Source: Erythroxylum novogranatense (lineage: Eukaryota > Streptophyta > Magnoliopsida > Malpighiales > Erythroxylaceae). Taken from it: a stretch of 64,000 bases of DNA. The notes beneath the pieces are model-generated. The model searched no databases. It saw only the letters and a program-made list of their open reading frames with translations, and was not told the DNA's origin. The stretch spans positions 29,494,540 through 29,558,539 of the forward strand of contig CM057233.1 in NCBI GenBank assembly GCA_029891385.1. The letters are read 5' to 3'. The position numbers and the translations under genes are program-made. The stretch's first letter is position 1, and every line of letters begins with the position of its first letter. Positions 35,023 to 47,609 of this stretch are shown here, piece by piece.

Positions 35023-38000
35023 CATCCCGTCACCGATGGGAAGGGTATTTTGGTAATTTGGGATGAGTTAGACGTATTGAATTGAATCTCGGTATGAACA
35101 TACAACATATAGCCTCCATGATTAACGATTGGTTGCACATGCACATAGTATACATGCGTTCATGACATTTTCAGGCTTAGGTTTCAAATGGAGATTCTTT
35201 GTGTAATTTATGGGGTAATTGTGTTTGAAAAATTATTTGGAGTGCGTCATTAAGTGTTTTACATTTTTTGGGATTTATGGGAATTTTTCTGGAATTTTTC
35301 GGGGTTCTTTTCCGGACCGGAAAATTTCAACTGACTGACTGAGTGAGCCTTTTCTGTACTGAAAAGGGACTGCATAATGGCATAAGATTAGTGAATAATT
35401 TATTGTGAGAATTGTTATGGACTTATTAGCATAAATTGGATTAAGATTAAATTAGATTAAAGATTATGATTTAAGGATGTTACTTAAGTTATTTTGTCTT
35501 TTCTCCATTTCAAAAGCCAAGTGTACCCTTCCATTAATTGATTTTGTCCCATCTTATTATCACCCATGACCTTCCTCCTTATTATACTTATAAAATTGGT
35601 CTTTGAAAGCTTTGGAAAGCTCATTCTTCCACCTTCCATCCGAAACTTGCTTTTTCTCCTTTGGGATGTTCCTTCTTCTCCTTTGAATTTTCTTCATCCA
35701 AGAAGGGTTGCCTTGGTTCCTTGCTGTTTTTTTTCTTCACATATAAACCTAGCTAGATCCTTGAGTTGATGATGATCTTGGTTATGCTTATGATTGCCGT
35801 GGGTGAGGTATCAAAGTAGGAAGTGTGGAGAGGTTTAAAGCTTTGGAGAGTGGAGGGCTTGAACTTGTGTAAGGTGAGTCTTGATGGTTGTTTTTTATGT
35901 TTTTGGTAGTTAGAAGCAATTAAGGGAAGCACTTATGCATTTATTTCATGATGATAAAGGTAGGTTTGAATGGGTGTAAATGAATGCTTGTGTAGGGATG
36001 AATGAATGACTATACTTTCTATTGATTTTAGCTTGGTTTTGGATTGAGTTTGTAAGGTTAGATGGATGGAAAACTTAGGAAGATCATTTGTGTAGGTGCT
36101 GCCAATTTTTGTGTCATTATAGAAGTGTATGTTGTGATGAATTTGTGGTTGAATTAGTGGTAGAAATGGATGCTTAGTGATGTGTTATTGATGTTAGAAG
36201 TGTTAGGAGTTAGGTTAATGTGGAAAGCTGGAAAATGAATCTTTGACCTATTGGAATGTTTTGATCATAACTAATTGTGTAGGAATGAAAATGAGGTGAG
36301 GTTTGTGGCCACTTAAACTTTGGGATGTTGGCTTCAATTTAGTGTGAAATAGGTGTTGCTAAATTGTAATGTTAGAAGGTCGAAAATTTGCATGGAAAAT
36401 TCCTGTTTTGGGGTCTGTGAACAGTATCCGCATTTCTGACCTAATTAGTTTGGTGATTTTTCTGAATTAATTGATATGGAATTTTGGAAAATGGTCTTCA
36501 TGAAAGTTGTAGAATATTGAGTTAGTTTTCCATTGCCACTGATCTTGCTATTTTTCGAGTTGTATATTGGGAGATATGAACTGATTACTATAGACTGGTT
36601 TTATGCTTTGTGATGAAACCTAGCCTACTTGTCGATTTTGGGAGTTTTCGGATTGAAAGCATTTTTGGTAATTTTTGTGAATTGCATTGGAGTTTGAATT
36701 GTACTGAAGAGTTCTAGATGACACATTGATATAGAAAATGATATATGGCTTATAATTTTTGGAAAACAGATGTGGGAGATATGGAATTTCAAAAACTGAA
36801 CCTACATTGTGATGTTAAGTGCTGGTAAGGTCAGAAACTTGCATAACACATTTGAAACTGTTAGAGGCTGAATTGGAGTTTGGTTATTTCAGGAAGAATT
36901 GAAGTTTGAGGTTTTAGCTTTTCAGGGATAAAAATTTCTGATTTTTCTGACTTTTGTACAGGGATTTATGTTTGTTATAAGTTTACTGTTCAAATTGAAT
37001 GGTTTCAGGGACAGCAGCATTGAGGGAATTAATTGACTTGTTTAGCATTGGATTTTGATTTTGGGTTGTTCATGAAAGTTGTAGATGACATTGTGAAATT
37101 ATTGAGCATATTTATGTGGTAATTTTTATCTGAAGAATAAGTGATTTCTTGAATTTGCAAAGTACTGTCCTGTGTTGGTAGATTTTGAGTAGGTCAGTAG
37201 ATTTGATGGGATATTTGACATCCTTAGGGTTGGAATTGATTTTTTTGGTCTTCTTGAGAATTGTAGAGCTTTTCATGACCTTTCCAACAAGCTATGGTTT
37301 GTATTTTTCCGATTTGTGTGTTAAGAATTATGGTTGTTGGAAATTCAGATTGGCAATAGGAAAGAAAGAGGAAGGAAGAGAGATAGAATTTTAATTTGTT
37401 ATTATTGTTTTTTTTTGCTTGGCATTAAGTGACCTACTTGCTTCTTTTGTCAATTTCTTTTCCGTTCGACGTCCGATTGACCTGATTCTTGAGACATCGG
37501 CTTCATAGAATATTGAATTTCGTTTTGTGAGAAATTGGGAATTTTTAGACGGGAAATTGACGTGGCCCCGGGTAATTGTCCGGTGATCACTGTTTTAATT
37601 ATTTTTTGGCCGATTGATGTCCAAATTGGGTGCCGTCAGTGGCTATAGCTTTCTAATTTGTAGATGGAATTTTTTTTATGATGGGAAAATTTTGGATTAG
37701 GGCCGGGAATGCCATGAACATGCATTATACACATTTTAATTATTCCATGTGCATTGTTTGGTCATTCTAACTATACAGTTGGTAATGTTTACCTATTTTA
37801 ATTGCTATAAAGGCTCAGTTGGACCGTAGATCCACGGACGTGGCAGAGACTTCCCGGTATTAGCTCGGAAGTTATTAGGTGAGTAACCTAGTTGGTTTCT
37901 CAATCTTGATGTGTTTAATATTACGCGTTGATGCCATGTGGAGATAATGGATGGGAATATGTGTGTTTGATTTTGATTGATTTCGGACCATGGGTGTCTG

Positions 38001-38868
38001 AAATATTTGGAATGAGATATTGAAGTGTTATAATTGATTTTTATATGATTACTTGGGATTGACTTATGTGATTATGTTAAATGGGAATCGATTATGGTAT
38101 AGATTTTGTTATTTGGACATTTGCATCCATGCATAATTGCATAGTCGAGAATTGGCGATTGACTAGAAGCGACCAACGAGAGCTTTAAGTTCAACGTAAT
38201 TGGGCCTTGAGCCCACAGTGATTCAGAGCCTATGGCTCACCGTTTAATGCGCCCGTAATGGAACAGTTTTAGGCGCTCGGTCACAACAACGTAATAAATT
38301 GGAAAAGCGTCACATACGCATCTCATATGCATCTGAATTGGTTTTTTTTGACTGATATCGTAATAATCATGTGGTACTTCTGAAAGTGTTTTAGTGAAAT
38401 AACTGTGTAGCTGTGATATACTGTGTATATGCATGAATTGGGTGAACCATCGATGATGGTTCCTCAATGAGTTCGCAAACTCACCCAAAATTGCAAATTA
38501 TTTTTCAGGACCGAGAGTAGACTTATAGCTCCAGAGGGACTTTTTCTGCCGTGTAGATTAAGTTGGCAAGAGAAGTCATGGCACATGTGTTGGTCATTTG
38601 GCACTTTTGAGGATGACCTAGCTAGGTTTATGTTTGACTCTCTTTTGGACTAATGTACGAAAATAATGATTGTGTAATTTATTGCTTTGAGGTTATGAAA
38701 TGAGAAATTTATGGTTTCAAAAATTAGTGGATTTCATAATAATGCTTTATGATTTTCGATGCCATGTGGAGTGTTAGTGTTTGTTCGTAGCGCACCCTTA
38801 TCGTAGGGTGTGTATCGGAATGACCTACGGGCGTCCCGGTACATATCCTATGGTAAGGGGGTGCTACA
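35018..38868 (+). repeat. 3' LTR of the Tekay element (3851 bp)
   Basis: Begins TGTAACATCCCG and ends GGGGGTGCTACA, followed by the second TGGCC (38869-38873). It is near-identical to the 5' LTR, with differences of single bases and small indels, including a short region of more change near 38140-38175. Confidence 0.96.
38468..38483 (+). promoter_or_regulatory. LTR stem-loop (Tekay 3' LTR copy)
   Basis: TGAGTT-CGCA-AACTCA, the same as in the 5' LTR. Confidence 0.6.
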
Positions 38869-39039
38869 TGGCCATACATGAAGAAGGGTCTAGAATATTG
38901 ACTCTTCTTCGACAAAAATATGGTGAAATTACCTTTTTGCCCTTAACTTATGTGAAATTATCATTATACCCCTTCAAATTTTTGCTAAATTTGCAATTAA
39001 GCCCAAAATTAGGAAATGACCAAATTTTTCCTAAAAACA
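38869..39039 (-). mobile_element. Older LTR-like repeat J, right part
   Basis: Continues the sequence left of the Tekay insertion once TGGCC is counted once. In minus sense it has TAAGGGCAAAAAGGTAATTT and similar phrases common in the 5' part of Gypsy LTRs. It ends where the repeated block of element H begins; CTAAAAACA at 39031-39039 could be its terminal TG...CA boundary. Assignment is tentative. Confidence 0.4.
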
Positions 39040-40475
39040 GCAACTATATGCAATGTGCTTTTAACTTGTGATTTCATATTCAAGTCTCACTTAGAACTCT
39101 ATTAACTTATTATTAGTTAAGCTAATGGGCTTTATGGGTTTTTAATTTGGGTGATTTCAAGAAACAAAAGGTAAAAGGCTCAGTAGAGCTAGCAAGGGAT
39201 AATAAAAAGAGTAGGTCATTTAAGACAAAGGTTAAAGCAAGAAGGCCTTAATCATCTCTATCTAGCTTGCATCCAGTATATTTAAACTGATTAAAAGCAA
39301 GTTCTAAAGGTAATTACCTAAGGAAGCATTGCATAAACAAGGAAATGAAATGACTTAGAATGGAGTCATAAAGGCTCAATTCCTCACATAAGCTCAAATG
39401 AAAATCCATTGTGCTTCTATACATTACCTTACTATTCAAACGTCAAGTTCTGAGTAAACTTATGCGACGAAATACTTTCATCACTCCATATGGTTCACTC
39501 TCCACTCAAGTAGCCCAATTTAAGTCACGTATGCATTTATGCATTTAATCTCATTCCAACTAGCATGATAGAATCTTATAGCAACACATTCATCACAAAA
39601 ATTCAAATGTAGGGTCCAAAAACTAAATGCAAGGTGCCAAAAACTTATTGATTGTAAAACCAATTACTTGTTTTATGTTAAAAATCGCAAGTATATGATT
39701 CGTTCCTTGTAGTGAAAAGCCGATATTGTCCCATAGAAATTGTGCTTAAGCACCACTTAATTCAGGTTGTGCTTTGTTTAATACTCAAATTTGAATAATA
39801 ACTGAAAAGAAAACTAAATCAAAACAAACTACCAACAGTCGAATAATTTAATAATGGAAATCTGTAAAGAGAATTAGTCAAGTTATGGGAGAGGGGATTT
39901 TACCTATCACTAATGTTAATCTAGCCTTTTATGTGTTTATGGGATGCTAGTTCTAGGCGATTGTAAGGTTGATTACTCTCTCTTGAGTTATAATCATTCC
40001 CTAAATTGTAAATCCTAATCGAATTATGGACTTGCAATCTCTCAATTCATAAATTACCCACAATTCTAATTAGTTCTAAAGCTCTCTAAAAAACAATCCT
40101 CTAAAGCTCTCTAAAAAACAATCTAGTCTCGCACGGGATCTCTCAATATGAAATTACTAACTAAATTTATTAAATGGTTAATTAGATCGCCTAACTCTCG
40201 TTAATCCAATCTAATCATTTTTATCTAGTTCATCCTCTCCATTTATTACCAAAATATGAAAATACATTAATTAATCACAACCTCTAACTTAGTTAAACAC
40301 AAATCAACTAAATTAACATTAAAGATAAGAAAAATCCTAAAGGAAAAGTTAGAACATCATGAATAACTCAAAATCCATGTCCATATAACCTCATCTCAAT
40401 CTTACATATTTAAATGAACAAAAAATAAATGGGGAGGAAATGAAACTCAGGCAAGATGATTCAGGAAAGCAGTGG
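39040..40475. mobile_element. Unclassified repeat element H, left part
   Basis: No gene. 39040-39554 is repeated directly at 44962-45411. After it comes the phrase ATCGCAAGTATATGATTCGT (39685-39704) and ATTGTCCCATAGAAATTG, a block I associate with repetitive plant DNA but cannot assign to a family. 40471-40475 (AGTGG) is the left duplication of solo LTR I. Confidence 0.5.
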
Positions 40476-43400
40476 TGTAATAACCCGTTTCTACATTTAA
40501 GGATTTAATTAGTAGATTGAGTCATATCATATGAGAATTTGTGAAGTACATTTCATTGCATGTATCATATTTACATATATACATGAATCATGACATTGTC
40601 AAAACAGTATATGCACTCAATTGACATATCTCGGGGTATAAAAGATTTTAAATTATTATGATGTAATTGTGTGTTCATTATGTCTTGAATTTTGTTTTGG
40701 ATGGATTATAATTAGTGAAATGGGAATTTATTGTTACAATTGAATGAATATGCATCTAGACTAGGAAAAATGTTAAAGGGCAGGATAAAATGATACATAG
40801 CAATTCAGGCTGATTGGTCCTATGAAATGGTGACATATGTCATTAATAATATAATGAAAAATGGCTTGAATAAATGAGTGAAAAATGGTGGTATAGTTGC
40901 ATGAAATATGGCCTGGTGATTAAGTGACAAATGGACTAGTTATAGATTGATAATTGGTATTGTAAGAGGAACACACATGACTTAGCTCTCCATTTGACAA
41001 GTGGCGAGACATGTGTCCAACCTCTCTGCCATACACTTGCACCCCGACTTTCACCCTTGCAAGACTACCTTCTTTCATATTTTGGTATTAAGCTTTCTCC
41101 TTCTTTCCTCTCACCAACGACACCCTCACATAATCTCCATAACCCTTTAATTTTTTCCAGAATTTTGCAGCCTTCATCGTGCAATTGAAATCCTTTTATC
41201 CCGTCTTGTTATTGGTGTACTTTTGAATGCTTGGGAGGCTTGTTTAGTTTGTTAAATTAAGGAGACCTTGAACTAAATAAGTAAGTAATTTATTGCTTTA
41301 TTGTGATATATGTGAGCATAACATCCATAAAGATTGATTATGGGTGAATTAAGATTAATTATATGTAGGGTTGATGATGAGATGTGTTTGAATTTTGATG
41401 AATGAATAGGTTTTGTTCTTAATGTATGGAAACCACAGGTTATAGATTGCTTTAGGAATGAATTGATGAGGAATTGACATATTTGTAAGGTATAATTGAG
41501 GTGTAATTGATGAACTATCATGAAGCTGTCAAATTTTGAAAGAAAAGTTGAAGGAAAATGAAGGTGAAATTTTCAGTTCACAATTCCCACGATCGTGGAA
41601 ATGCTTGGTAGTGAGGAAAATTTAAGTTTTGTGTTCTGGTTGAATCATATATGGATAAGACACTATACATTGGTGCTTTTAAACTTGATTAGGGCTTAAA
41701 ATGAACTTAGATATATGTTGAATCAATTGGCTAAGTGTTTGACGAGTTTAGGTTGTTGATTGATGTTATAACTTAAGGAATGGATTGTTTGATATCAACG
41801 TATATGAATTTGAGAAGTATGAGTTATTAATGGTGTAAGGATGCTTTTATGAATGCAAATGTGATTCAAAGGATATAAGTAATGAATTAGGCATGACTGA
41901 ATGAGAATTGGGAAATTTTGTAAATATAATACTAGAAAGGGATCGGTGAATGTATGATTGATGAATTGAGAGTAATCAAACTTACTTAATGCATAACCTA
42001 ATTGCAAATAGGATGCATATAAGCTATGATGAACGAATGAGTAAGATTTTTGAATAAGATTACATAGCCGGGATAGTCAATTAAGCATGCATTGAACATA
42101 TATGTGTATGATTGAGTACTCATTTAATTAAACAAGTTAGTAATGTGTAAATATATGTGTATTACATGATATAGAAGGAAAAATTGACTAAAAATATCTA
42201 GATATTGTCGGATCATCAAGGTAATAGCTAATCTGGAGCATACTGTAAGTCAACATAGATGTTTTCTCACTGCATTTGATTTGTTTTTGTTTAAATTCCA
42301 ATTATTAAATTGTCACCTATGGGATTGTGATAATTCTGGACATTGATAGTCTGAGGAGTCCAATATTAGGGAATCTATTGGAAGTGTTATCTACTTGTAA
42401 GTGAATATGGAAAAATGAGTGCTCAACTGAATGTTGAATGCCGAACTTAAATATGATGCATGTGATAAATAATTGTGCATATTGAATGAAAACGATTGAT
42501 AGTATATTATGTGAAATGATGCATTTCATGAAATTAATATGCATGGTCAGATAAAGGAGTTGTGACCGAAGTGACCAATATGAAAAAGAGCCTAAAGCTC
42601 AGGAAATGTGCACACAAAGCCAGAGACTCAGTTATTAATGAGCCTAGTATCCATAATGGGTACAGGACAGTATCTGAAATGATCTTGATATCCATAATGG
42701 ATATGAGATAATTAAATAGACGCTTGTTCACAACAAAAATACAAATGAAAGTGGAGTCTCATTTGCATTTGCATATACATATCCTTACATGTATCTTGAG
42801 AATGATTGGAAAGAACCATTGATTTGTGTTGAATGGTGATATGAAATACCAATGTATATGTTGATGATATGAATGGTTAAGATGAGTGATTGGATTGTTC
42901 TTAGATGATTTTATGAAATGCTTATAATCATAATATGCTTGTGAAATATGATACATATATTGTGATTTGGTATACAAATTGAGAGATGTGATGAATGAGA
43001 ATTGATTCTGAATAATGTGATATATTCGTGAAATTGGTTTTATACTCTTGATATTTGTTTTTTGACATAACTGACCACATCGATGATGGTTCACTCACTC
43101 AATTCGCAAACTCATCAAAATTGGAACATAGATTTTCAGGTACTGGAGAGACCTAGCTTCTAAAGAAATCTAGTAGCAGTTTAGTATTGTCTTTTTTGGA
43201 ATCAAGAATGGCTCAAAGATCTGGTCAACTGATGTTTGAGGAGTTTAGTTAGAAAGTTTTTGTTAGCATCCTATTTTGTGTTAGATATTTTGTATGGGAC
43301 AACAAACTCTCAGATGTTTTGTGATGTAAAAATGTGGATTATGATATGTAATCTGCAATGTAAATTATATTTGTGAATGAAATAGGAAAATGATTTTATG

Positions 43401-43525
43401 AATATCGTGTATATGATGCCTTGAATATGATAATGTGATTGCTCTAATATGTCATTTTTATAGGGTATGTGCTCAAATATTCTTTGGAATGTCAGGTATA
43501 TGTCCTATAAGAGTGGTATGTTACA
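40476..43525 (+). mobile_element. Solo Gypsy (Tekay-like) LTR I, 3050 bp
   Basis: Starts TGTAATAACCCG and ends GAGTGGTATGTTACA, flanked by perfect AGTGG duplications (40471-40475, 43526-43530). No internal region remains, so it arose by LTR-LTR recombination. It carries a perfect palindrome CCACGATCGTGG (41587-41598) and the ATCGATGATGGTT block near 43080. The stem-loop equivalent at 43099-43114 (TCAATT/AACTCA) has lost two pairs. The minus-strand frames at 41273-43094 are not genes. Confidence 0.94.
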
Positions 43526-43799
43526 AGTGGCATCGAGAGATCACCTATTCTGGGAAGTTTCGACATTGGATCACCTATTTTGGGAAGCTTCGGCATTGGA
43601 ACCCTCTTCTTCTTCTTCTCTCTCTCTCTTTTCTCTGTCTCTTTTAGGTTTCCAAATGTAGGTAGAATGTAAGCTCCCCTTTAGGGCTCCATCATAATCC
43701 TTTTATAGTCTTTACCAATTAAGGTAACCCTAGTGTTCGAAATTTCTGAAATGTCCCTAAAAACCTCAAATTCGAAAGTGACTCTACGTTTGTCTACGC

Positions 43800-44000
43800 G
43801 TAGACCATGATCATGGCCGTTGGTGCACGATCGTCGCTAGTTTACCTACTCTCTATCACGATCATAGCAGATCCCCCATGATTGCAGCCATATGCTTGAG
43901 CTTCTTTCACGATCTTGGCATATATGCCATGATCTTGGCCCTATGTTAGTGCTTTTGTCACGATCGTGGCAAATCTCCCAGGATCGTGGCCTAGTATTTT
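43800..44000. repeat. CACGATCGTGG-type cassette in element H
   Basis: At least seven variants of (C)AC/TGATC(A/G/T)TGGC occur in about 200 bases, for example GACCATGATCATGGCC, TCACGATCTTGGC and TCACGATCGTGGC, mostly 20 to 35 bases apart and near-palindromic. Confidence 0.8.
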
Positions 44001-44251
44001 GGTTCGGATCTTCTCCGAAACTCTTCCAAAGTTCCTGAAACACTAACAAATTCATTAGGGAACCTCATATATATAATATTGAAGTTTAAAAACACGTTCC
44101 CACTTAAAGAGCACTTAAAACCCAAATGTTTATGAACTAACATAATTCTTAAGCTAAGCACACACTAAACAATCAACTTAACCAATAAACATATATCAAA
44201 TTACCAATAAAAATACAATACAATCTACACTTATCAACCTCCCGACACCTA

Positions 44252-44475
44252 AACTTTTGCTTGTCCTCAATCAAAGATCAAATACAAATAATAAGATTCT
44301 ATCACTTCATTTTCACTAAAATTAAAGCAAGCAATCCCTGAAACTTTGGTCAATTCAAATGTCAACTTTTGCTTGTCCTCAATCAAAGATCAAGTACAAC
44401 CAATAAGATTCTATCACTTCATTTTCACTAAAATTAAAGCAAGCAATCCCTGAAACTTTGGTCAATTCAAATGTC
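44252..44475. repeat. 112-bp tandem duplication
   Basis: Units 44252-44363 and 44364-44475 differ at only a few positions (CAAATACAAATAA versus CAAGTACAACCAA). Such high identity inside old repeat DNA suggests a recent duplication. Confidence 0.93.
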
Positions 44476-45411
44476 AAGCAACTACGCACACCATGACTAA
44501 TTTTCATTGGTGCACATAAGCAAACTCAACCTATGAAACCATCACTCAAAGATAAGTACAAATTCACTATAGACCTTACTTAAAGATTTCACTCATTGCT
44601 TTCAAGTGATTGATGGTTAGTGTTTCGCTCAAACTTCCTATGGAAACCACACTATTATAGGCTTGCTAATACAACAATTCTTCTTGATAATGATTACATG
44701 CCAGGATAGATCAAAAAGACTTTGTTTCGGGTTGTAATGTGGCTAGGGTTAAGGTAGGTTAAATAGGTTTTAGGGATTGATCACAAGCATCTATCAACTA
44801 CTAAGTGTACAAAGGGATGACAAAGATAAAATTCTAAGATGTGCAACACTTCTATGCACTTATTGAAGCTACTACATATTATTCCTTTTTCTTCTCTTTT
44901 CTCAATTTTTTCATTTTTGTTTCTTTTCTTTTTTTAAACACAATTAAGAAACAATGAACTGAAAACAGCAACTATATGCAATATGCTCTTAACTTGTGAT
45001 TTCACACTCAAGTCTCACTTAGTACTCTATTAACTTATGATTGGTTAAGCTAATAGGGTTTGTGGGTTTTAAATTTGGGTGATTTTAAGAAATAAAAGGT
45101 TAAAGGCTCAATGGGGCTAGCAAAGGATAATAAAAAGGGTAGGTCATTTAAGCCAAAGGTTAAAGCAAAATGGCCTTAATCATTTCTAACTTGCATTCAT
45201 CCAGTAGATTTAAACCAATTCAAGGCAAGTTCTGAAGGTAATTACCTAAGGAAGCATCACACAAACAAAGAAATGAAATGACTATAGAATGGAGTCATAA
45301 AGGTTCAATTCCTCTGAATAAGTTTATGCGGCCAACTACTTTCATCACTCCACATGGTTAACTCTCCACTCAAGTAGCCTAATTTAAGTTCACGTATGCA
45401 TTTAATCTCAT

Positions 45412-47609
45412 GGAATATTGTCCCAGCAAACTCCACCTTACAAACCACAACCCAATGGTGTGGTTGAGATGAGAAACCGAACCTTATTAGACATGGTGAA
45501 GTCTATGATGGGTTTAGTGAATTTACCAAAATTCTTTTGAGGGTATGCACTCGAAACTTCTGCTTATGTATTGAATAAAGTCCGATCCCATCCAAGTCAA
45601 TTGATGTTACTCTATATGAGATATGGACTAACAATAAACCCTATCTTTTTCATATGAAAGTTCGGGGTTGTCCTGCTTATATGAAGTAGATTTAGTCAGA
45701 TAAGCTTGAACCTAAATCTGACAAGTGTCTGCTTGTAGGATATCCTAATGAAACTATAGGATATCAATTCTACCATTTTTCGGACTAATAGGTGTTTGTT
45801 TCAAAACATGTTGTCTTTTTAGAGAAAGAGATTCTTTTAAAAGAAAACAGTGGGAGCAAAATTGAACTTATGGAAGTTCAAAATGTTCAAACAGACGCAG
45901 ATCAACTACCTAGACTCGAGACTATTATTCATGAAGATGAAACAATAGTTTAACCTTCTGACACATAAGAAGTCTACAAGTCGGGTAGGATACATCATGT
46001 TCTCGGGAGATACAAGTTTCTCATAAGTGAACTTAATGACGTGTTGCTCATAGAAGATGATGAGCCTACTACCTATGAGGAGGTTCTAAAGAGTTCAGAA
46101 TCTAATAAATGGCTTCAAGCTATGAAATCTGAAATGGATTCCATGTATGAAAACCAAGTATGGAATTTGGTTAACCTACCTAAAGGGATAAAACCTATAG
46201 AGTGCAAATGGGTTTTCAAGAAGAAAACTAACATGGAGGGTAATGTAGTTACTTATAAAGCTAGACTTGTAGCTAAAGGTTATCGTCAAAGGCAAGGTGT
46301 TGACTATGAAAAAATGTTTAGCCCAGTAGCTACGCTTAAATCCATTAGGATACTCCAAGCCATTGTCGCTCATTATGATTATGAGATATGACAAATGAAT
46401 GTGAAGACAACTTTCCTTAATGAAAACCTAACTGAGAATGTGTATATGACACAACCTAATGGTTTCATATCCATAAATGGAGAAAAGGTATGCAAGCTTC
46501 ATAAATCCATTTATGGATTGAAGCATGCATTTAAGAGTTGGAATATCTGATTTGAAGAGACAATCAAAGACTTTAGTTTCTCGTAAAATCCAGATAGGTC
46601 GTCTGTGTATAAAAAGGTTAGTGGGATATGTAATGACATATTGCTAATAGGAAACGATATCTTAGATTTGCAATTAGTCAAAATTTGTTAGCTAAGAACT
46701 TCTCTATGAAAGACCTTGGAGAAGAAACTTTTATTTTGGGGATAAGGATTTATAGAGATAGAATTAAGAGGTTGCTTGGTCTTTCTCAGTCTACATACAT
46801 AGACAAGATGTTAAAGAGGTTTATCATAAAGCAGTATAAGAGAGGTTATCTTGATATGGTACATGGGATTACACTCTCTAAATCTATGTTTCCAAAGACA
46901 CAAGATGAGAGGACTCGCATGAGTTTAATTCCTCATGCTTCGACTACAGGATTGATCATGCACGCTATGTTATGTACTAGACTCACTATATCTTATGTTC
47001 TAAGTGTTACTAGCAGATACTAGTTGGACCCTAGTGAGGGGTTGGGTGACTGTCAAAAATATCCTTAAGTATTTGAGAAGAACTAAGGATGTATTCTTGG
47101 CATATGGAGAAAGTGATCTTGTGGTAAGTGGGTATACTGATGCTTGTTTCCAATCCGATAGGGATGACTCCAGATCCCAGTCCAGAATGTATTCACATTG
47201 AATGGTGCTGCAGTCAGTTGAAAAAATCTTTAACAAGAGACGACTGTAGATTCGATGATAGAGGCCAATTACAATGTAGCTTTAGAAGCAGCTTGGATCA
47301 AAAAGTTCATTATGGAACTTGTGTGGTTCTGAGCATCGCTGACCTAGTGCAGTTGTATTGTGACAACAACGGGGCTATAGTGCAGGCAAAGGAATCAAAT
47401 TCTCATCAGAAGTCCAAATATGTACTCAGGTGCTACCATTTGATTAGAGAAATCATTGGTACAATTGATGTTAAGTTAGAGAGAGTTCCCTACCGATTAG
47501 AATATAGTTGGTCCATTAACTAAGCCTATTTTCCAAAAGAGTTTTATGTCATATGTACACACCTATAGTATTAGATATCAAGGCGATTGGCTTTAATACA
47601 AGTGGAGTT
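45412..47609 (+). pseudogene. pol: Ty1-copia pol fragment: integrase end, reverse transcriptase, RNase H (element K)
   Basis: The 5' half is missing. The sequence opens inside integrase (about 45412-45560: PQPNGVVEMRNRTLLD-like, then YVLNKVRS), followed by RGCPAYMK and SDKCLLVGYP. The reverse transcriptase block at 46041-46391 has EALKSSESNKWLQAMKSE-like sequence, WKWVFKKK-like residues, YKARLVAKGYRQRQGVDYE and FSPVATLKSIR. LHKSIYGLK follows. The catalytic YVDD segment is deleted: around 46610-46660 the text jumps from YKKVSG to DILLIGND. RNase H remnants run to about 47520 (IEANYNVALEAAWIKKFI). Many stops and shifts; dead. Confidence 0.93.

Larger units (their letters stand above)
26520..38868 (+). 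mobile_element. Complete Tekay/Del-type chromovirus (Ty3-gypsy), 12.35 kb
   Basis: Everything expected of a full-length LTR retrotransposon is present in order: 5' LTR (26520-30366), initiator-Met primer-binding site (30372-30383), gag, protease remnant, reverse transcriptase, RNase H, integrase with a C-terminal chromodomain, polypurine tract (35005-35016) and 3' LTR (35018-38868), flanked by a perfect TGGCC duplication. The chromodomain and long LTRs indicate the Tekay/Del lineage. The LTRs differ at roughly 2% of positions by eye in the first 600 bases, so insertion is fairly recent, yet the reading frame has several stops and shifts. It could not make its own proteins. Confidence 0.96.
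43526..45411. mobile_element. Unclassified repeat element H, right part
   Basis: Resumes after solo LTR I. It holds a cassette of CACGATC(G/T)TGGC units (about 43800-44000), a 112-bp tandem duplication (44252-44475), the phrase CTTATCAACCTCCCGACACC (44231-44250), and the second copy of the 39040-39554 block (44962-45411). It ends abruptly at Copia integrase sequence. No coding frame was recognised. Confidence 0.5.
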
